From Dehalococcoidia bacterium (GTDB lineage: Bacteria > Chloroflexota > Dehalococcoidia > Dehalococcoidales > JAUXAE01), in contig DAOUZU010000060.1 of the NCBI GenBank assembly GCA_030665535.1, forward strand, positions 1 through 6,488: DNA of 6,488 nucleotides, written 5' to 3'. The first letter of the stretch is position 1. Every line of letters starts with the position of its first letter. Both the position numbers and the translations under genes were made by a program. Under the pieces are notes generated by a model. The model had not been told where the DNA came from. It searched no databases and worked only from the letters and a program-made list of their open reading frames with translations. Positions 5,014-6,488 of the stretch are shown here, one piece after another.

Positions 5014-5420
5014 TGAGTTGCTCTACGACATTAAAGAACAAGGGATACCGCCTGACGCCGCAGCGCCGTCTCATTCTGGACATCATCCACGAGGCCGACG
5101 TCCACCTGACCGCCGAGGCCATCCTGGGCCAGCTTGAAGACAGGATATCCGGCGTAAACAAGTCCACCGTCTACCGCACCCTGGAGCTCTTGGAGGGCCT
5201 GGGACTGGTGGTCAAGAGCGATATTTGCGGCGGCAGGGTCTATCATCACGCTGAGGAAGGCCACCACCATCACCTGGTCTGCAAGAGTTGCGGGCGGCAG
5301 TTTCACTGCGACGAAGCCGTCCTGGAGCCGCTCAAAGAGAGTCTCAGAGAGAAGCTCGGCTTTGAGGCAGATCTAAACCACCATATCATCCGCGGCCTCT
5401 GTGCCGCATGCCAAAGCTAG
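5013..5420 (+). CDS. Fur-family metalloregulator, possibly nickel-responsive
   Basis: This is a DNA-binding repressor of the Fur family, 135 residues from ATG at 5013. The N-terminal winged helix holds YRLTPQRRLIL (12-22), HLTAEAI (31-37) and the recognition helix STVYRTLELLEGLGLV (51-66). The C-terminal dimerisation domain has His79 and the cluster HHHH at 84-87, then Cys90-x2-Cys93 and Cys130-x2-Cys133, the usual four-Cys structural zinc site. His98, Glu101 and His123/124 are further candidate sensor ligands. A start at TTG 4962 would add 17 residues but lies in the -35 box, so the shorter form is preferred. AGGA about ten bases upstream is a weak ribosome binding site. The gene is followed after 47 bases by a nickel/cobalt permease. 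That context and the TTGCAA operators suggest a Nur-like role. Zur or Fur specificity is not excluded by sequence. Confidence 0.9.
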   Translation: MSCSTTLKNKGYRLTPQRRLILDIIHEADVHLTAEAILGQLEDRISGVNKSTVYRTLELLEGLGLVVKSDICGGRVYHHAEEGHHHHLVCKSCGRQFHCDEAVLEPLKESLREKLGFEADLNHHIIRGLCAACQS

Positions 5421-5467
5421 AACCTATCTTAACCAGCGACAGCGAAGAGTAGGATAAGGAGGAGAAT

Positions 5468-6169
5468 ATGCCGGAGGCAACCGTGCTGGCCGCCCTCTTT
5501 TTCGGCTTTCTGCTGGGGATAAAACACGCCCTGGACGCCGACCATATAGTAGCTGTGACCACCATTGTCAGCCGCTCCGGCAGCCTCCTTCGCTCGGCCA
5601 TTGTCGGCCTCAGCTGGGGTCTGGGCCACACCCTCACCCTGTTCGCTGCCGGTCTGGCCGTGCTCGTTTTCCGGCTGACCATACCGGACAAGCTGTCCCT
5701 TGGTATGGAATTCGCCGTTGGCGTGATGCTCGTCCTGCTGGGCGCGCCCCTGGTGTGGCAGTTGCTAAAGAAAAAACACCATCTCCATATGCACCAGCAT
5801 GGCGAAAGCAGCCACATCCATAGCCACAGCCACGAGGAAACCCCGGAGCACGAACACAAACACATCAGAAGGCCCCTGCTGATGGGTATGATACACGGCT
5901 TGGCCGGCAGCGGGGTGTTGACGCTGCTTGTCCTCAACACGATGTCTTCAGTGGGCCAGGGGCTTGTTTTCCTGCTCGTCTTCGGCGTGGGCTCTATCCT
6001 GGGAATGGTGCTTTTCAGCGGTGCCATCGGGCTGCCCTTCCGGTTCATCAGCGGGCGTTCGCGGCAGCTCAGTATATGGCTCAGGGGGGCCGCCGGGTCT
6101 GTAAGCGTCGTTCTGGGCCTGGTTATTATGTGGCAGATAGCCGCCGCCGGCCTTTTCCTGTCGGGTTAA
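5468..6169 (+). CDS. nickel/cobalt permease (NiCoT/NicO-UreH type)
   Basis: This 233-residue integral membrane protein probably imports Ni2+ or Co2+. The NiCoT signature H-x4-D-H appears as HALDADH at 20-26 in the first helix, and GLGHT at 51-55 matches the second conserved His segment. About six hydrophobic segments can be seen, near 4-22, 45-69, 79-100, 138-160, 164-190 and 206-231. Between the third and fourth helices is a hydrophilic loop (101-135) with twelve histidines at 104-132, presumably a metal-binding or storage loop. MIHGLAGSG at 141-149 repeats the His-in-helix theme of the first half. ATG at 5468 follows an excellent AAGGAGGAG. It lies 47 bases after the fur-family gene with no terminator between, so the two are probably one operon. 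Relatives are annotated as UreH, HupE/UreJ-like or nickel transporter. Likely clients, nickel enzymes such as hydrogenase or CO dehydrogenase, are not in this window. Confidence 0.87.
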   Translation: MPEATVLAALFFGFLLGIKHALDADHIVAVTTIVSRSGSLLRSAIVGLSWGLGHTLTLFAAGLAVLVFRLTIPDKLSLGMEFAVGVMLVLLGAPLVWQLLKKKHHLHMHQHGESSHIHSHSHEETPEHEHKHIRRPLLMGMIHGLAGSGVLTLLVLNTMSSVGQGLVFLLVFGVGSILGMVLFSGAIGLPFRFISGRSRQLSIWLRGAAGSVSVVLGLVIMWQIAAAGLFLSG

Positions 6170-6198
6170 GGTAGTCGCCGGCGAAAGCGGGGGCGATA

Positions 6199-6488
6199 GT
6201 GGATAAATCAGACGGGATGAACCTCTTTACCGCTGATAACTTGGACGAGGCCGAGGTGCTTGCGGAGATGCACTGGCAGTACCGGTCGGCGCGGGTGCTG
6301 CTGGCGGCACACCAGCTGGATATCTTCACTGCCCTGAGCCAGCCCCAAACGGCCGTAGAGGTGGCTACCGCTCGCGATACCGACGCCGATATGACGGAGA
6401 GGCTGCTCGTCGCCTGCTGCGCCCTGGGGCTACTGCGTTGTGACAACGGCCAATACCGGTTGACGCAACTGGCCAGGGACACCCTGCT
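6199..6488 (+). CDS. O-methyltransferase-like protein, N-terminal dimerisation domain only
   Basis: A reading frame opens at GTG 6199, five bases after GGGGG, and runs 96 codons to the window edge without a stop. The visible part begins MDKSDGMNLFTADNLDEAEV. From about residue 24 it shows the winged-helix dimerisation domain of small-molecule O-methyltransferases (Methyltransf_2-type): WQYRSARVLLAAHQLDIFTAL, TAVEVATA, TERLLVACCALGLLR and YRLTQLARDTL. The SAM-binding Rossmann domain is expected downstream but is not in the window, so the substrate and even the catalytic status cannot be judged. A later ATG at codon 7 is possible but has a poorer ribosome binding site. It begins 29 bases after the permease stop with no terminator between, so it may belong to the fur-permease operon. 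Confidence 0.78.
   Translation, partial: MDKSDGMNLFTADNLDEAEVLAEMHWQYRSARVLLAAHQLDIFTALSQPQTAVEVATARDTDADMTERLLVACCALGLLRCDNGQYRLTQLARDTL

Noticed and set aside
4463..5167. Long minus-strand frame across dtd and the start of fur
   Set aside because: It is antisense to two clearly identified genes and crosses their promoter; the translation has no recognisable motif.
5386..6048. Long minus-strand frame opposite the nickel permease
   Set aside because: The Ser/Arg/Trp-rich translation is typical of the complement of a membrane protein, and the plus-strand frame has the NiCoT signature and a strong ribosome binding site.
1..6488. CRISPR array, integrase, transposase or phage genes
   Set aside because: No regularly spaced repeats and no such protein motifs are visible on either strand.

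Overview
This window looks like chromosomal DNA of a moderately GC-rich bacterium. The gene content, the strong purine-rich ribosome binding sites, the mixed ATG/GTG/TTG starts and the small proteins (DUF951, a short SWIM zinc-finger protein) fit Chloroflexota, perhaps a Dehalococcoidia relative. That placement is an inference from protein style and memory, not a search result. By counting sampled lines, positions 1 to about 1045 are roughly 43-45% GC, while the rest is close to 60% or higher, so the left end may be a recently acquired or recombined segment.

Left part (1-1045, AT-rich): the first 37 codons of a small membrane protein leave the window on the minus strand. A RimJ/RimL-like GNAT acetyltransferase follows, also on minus. 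Two copies of a 17-bp direct repeat (15/17 identical) flank the GNAT gene, and several inverted repeats lie beside it.

Middle part (1046-3600): pyrF and a DUF951 gene form a minus-strand pair. They diverge from folC on plus, with a 179-bp promoter region between. folC ends in a hairpin terminator and converges on two small minus-strand genes: an unrecognised 50-residue protein (3649-3801) and an 87-residue SWIM zinc-finger protein (3846-4109). A candidate promoter and a strong intrinsic terminator lie immediately upstream of the SWIM gene, an arrangement that suggests attenuation. The 386-bp gap from 4110 to 4495 is not coding and is full of structure: nested GCGG/CCGC repeats, G-rich runs and a perfect 12-bp hairpin.

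Right part (4496-6488): dtd (D-aminoacyl-tRNA deacylase) is followed by a near-consensus promoter, a Fur-family regulator, a NiCoT-type nickel/cobalt permease with a twelve-histidine loop, and the start of an O-methyltransferase-like gene cut by the window edge. Three TTGCAA-type hexamers between the promoter and the fur start codon resemble half-sites of the nickel regulator Nur. The simplest reading is an autoregulated nickel-uptake operon. Most of the window is ordinary housekeeping DNA. The points worth a second look are the Nur-like operon, the terminator-before-gene arrangement at the SWIM gene, the 50-residue ORF and the repeat-flanked AT-rich GNAT cassette.
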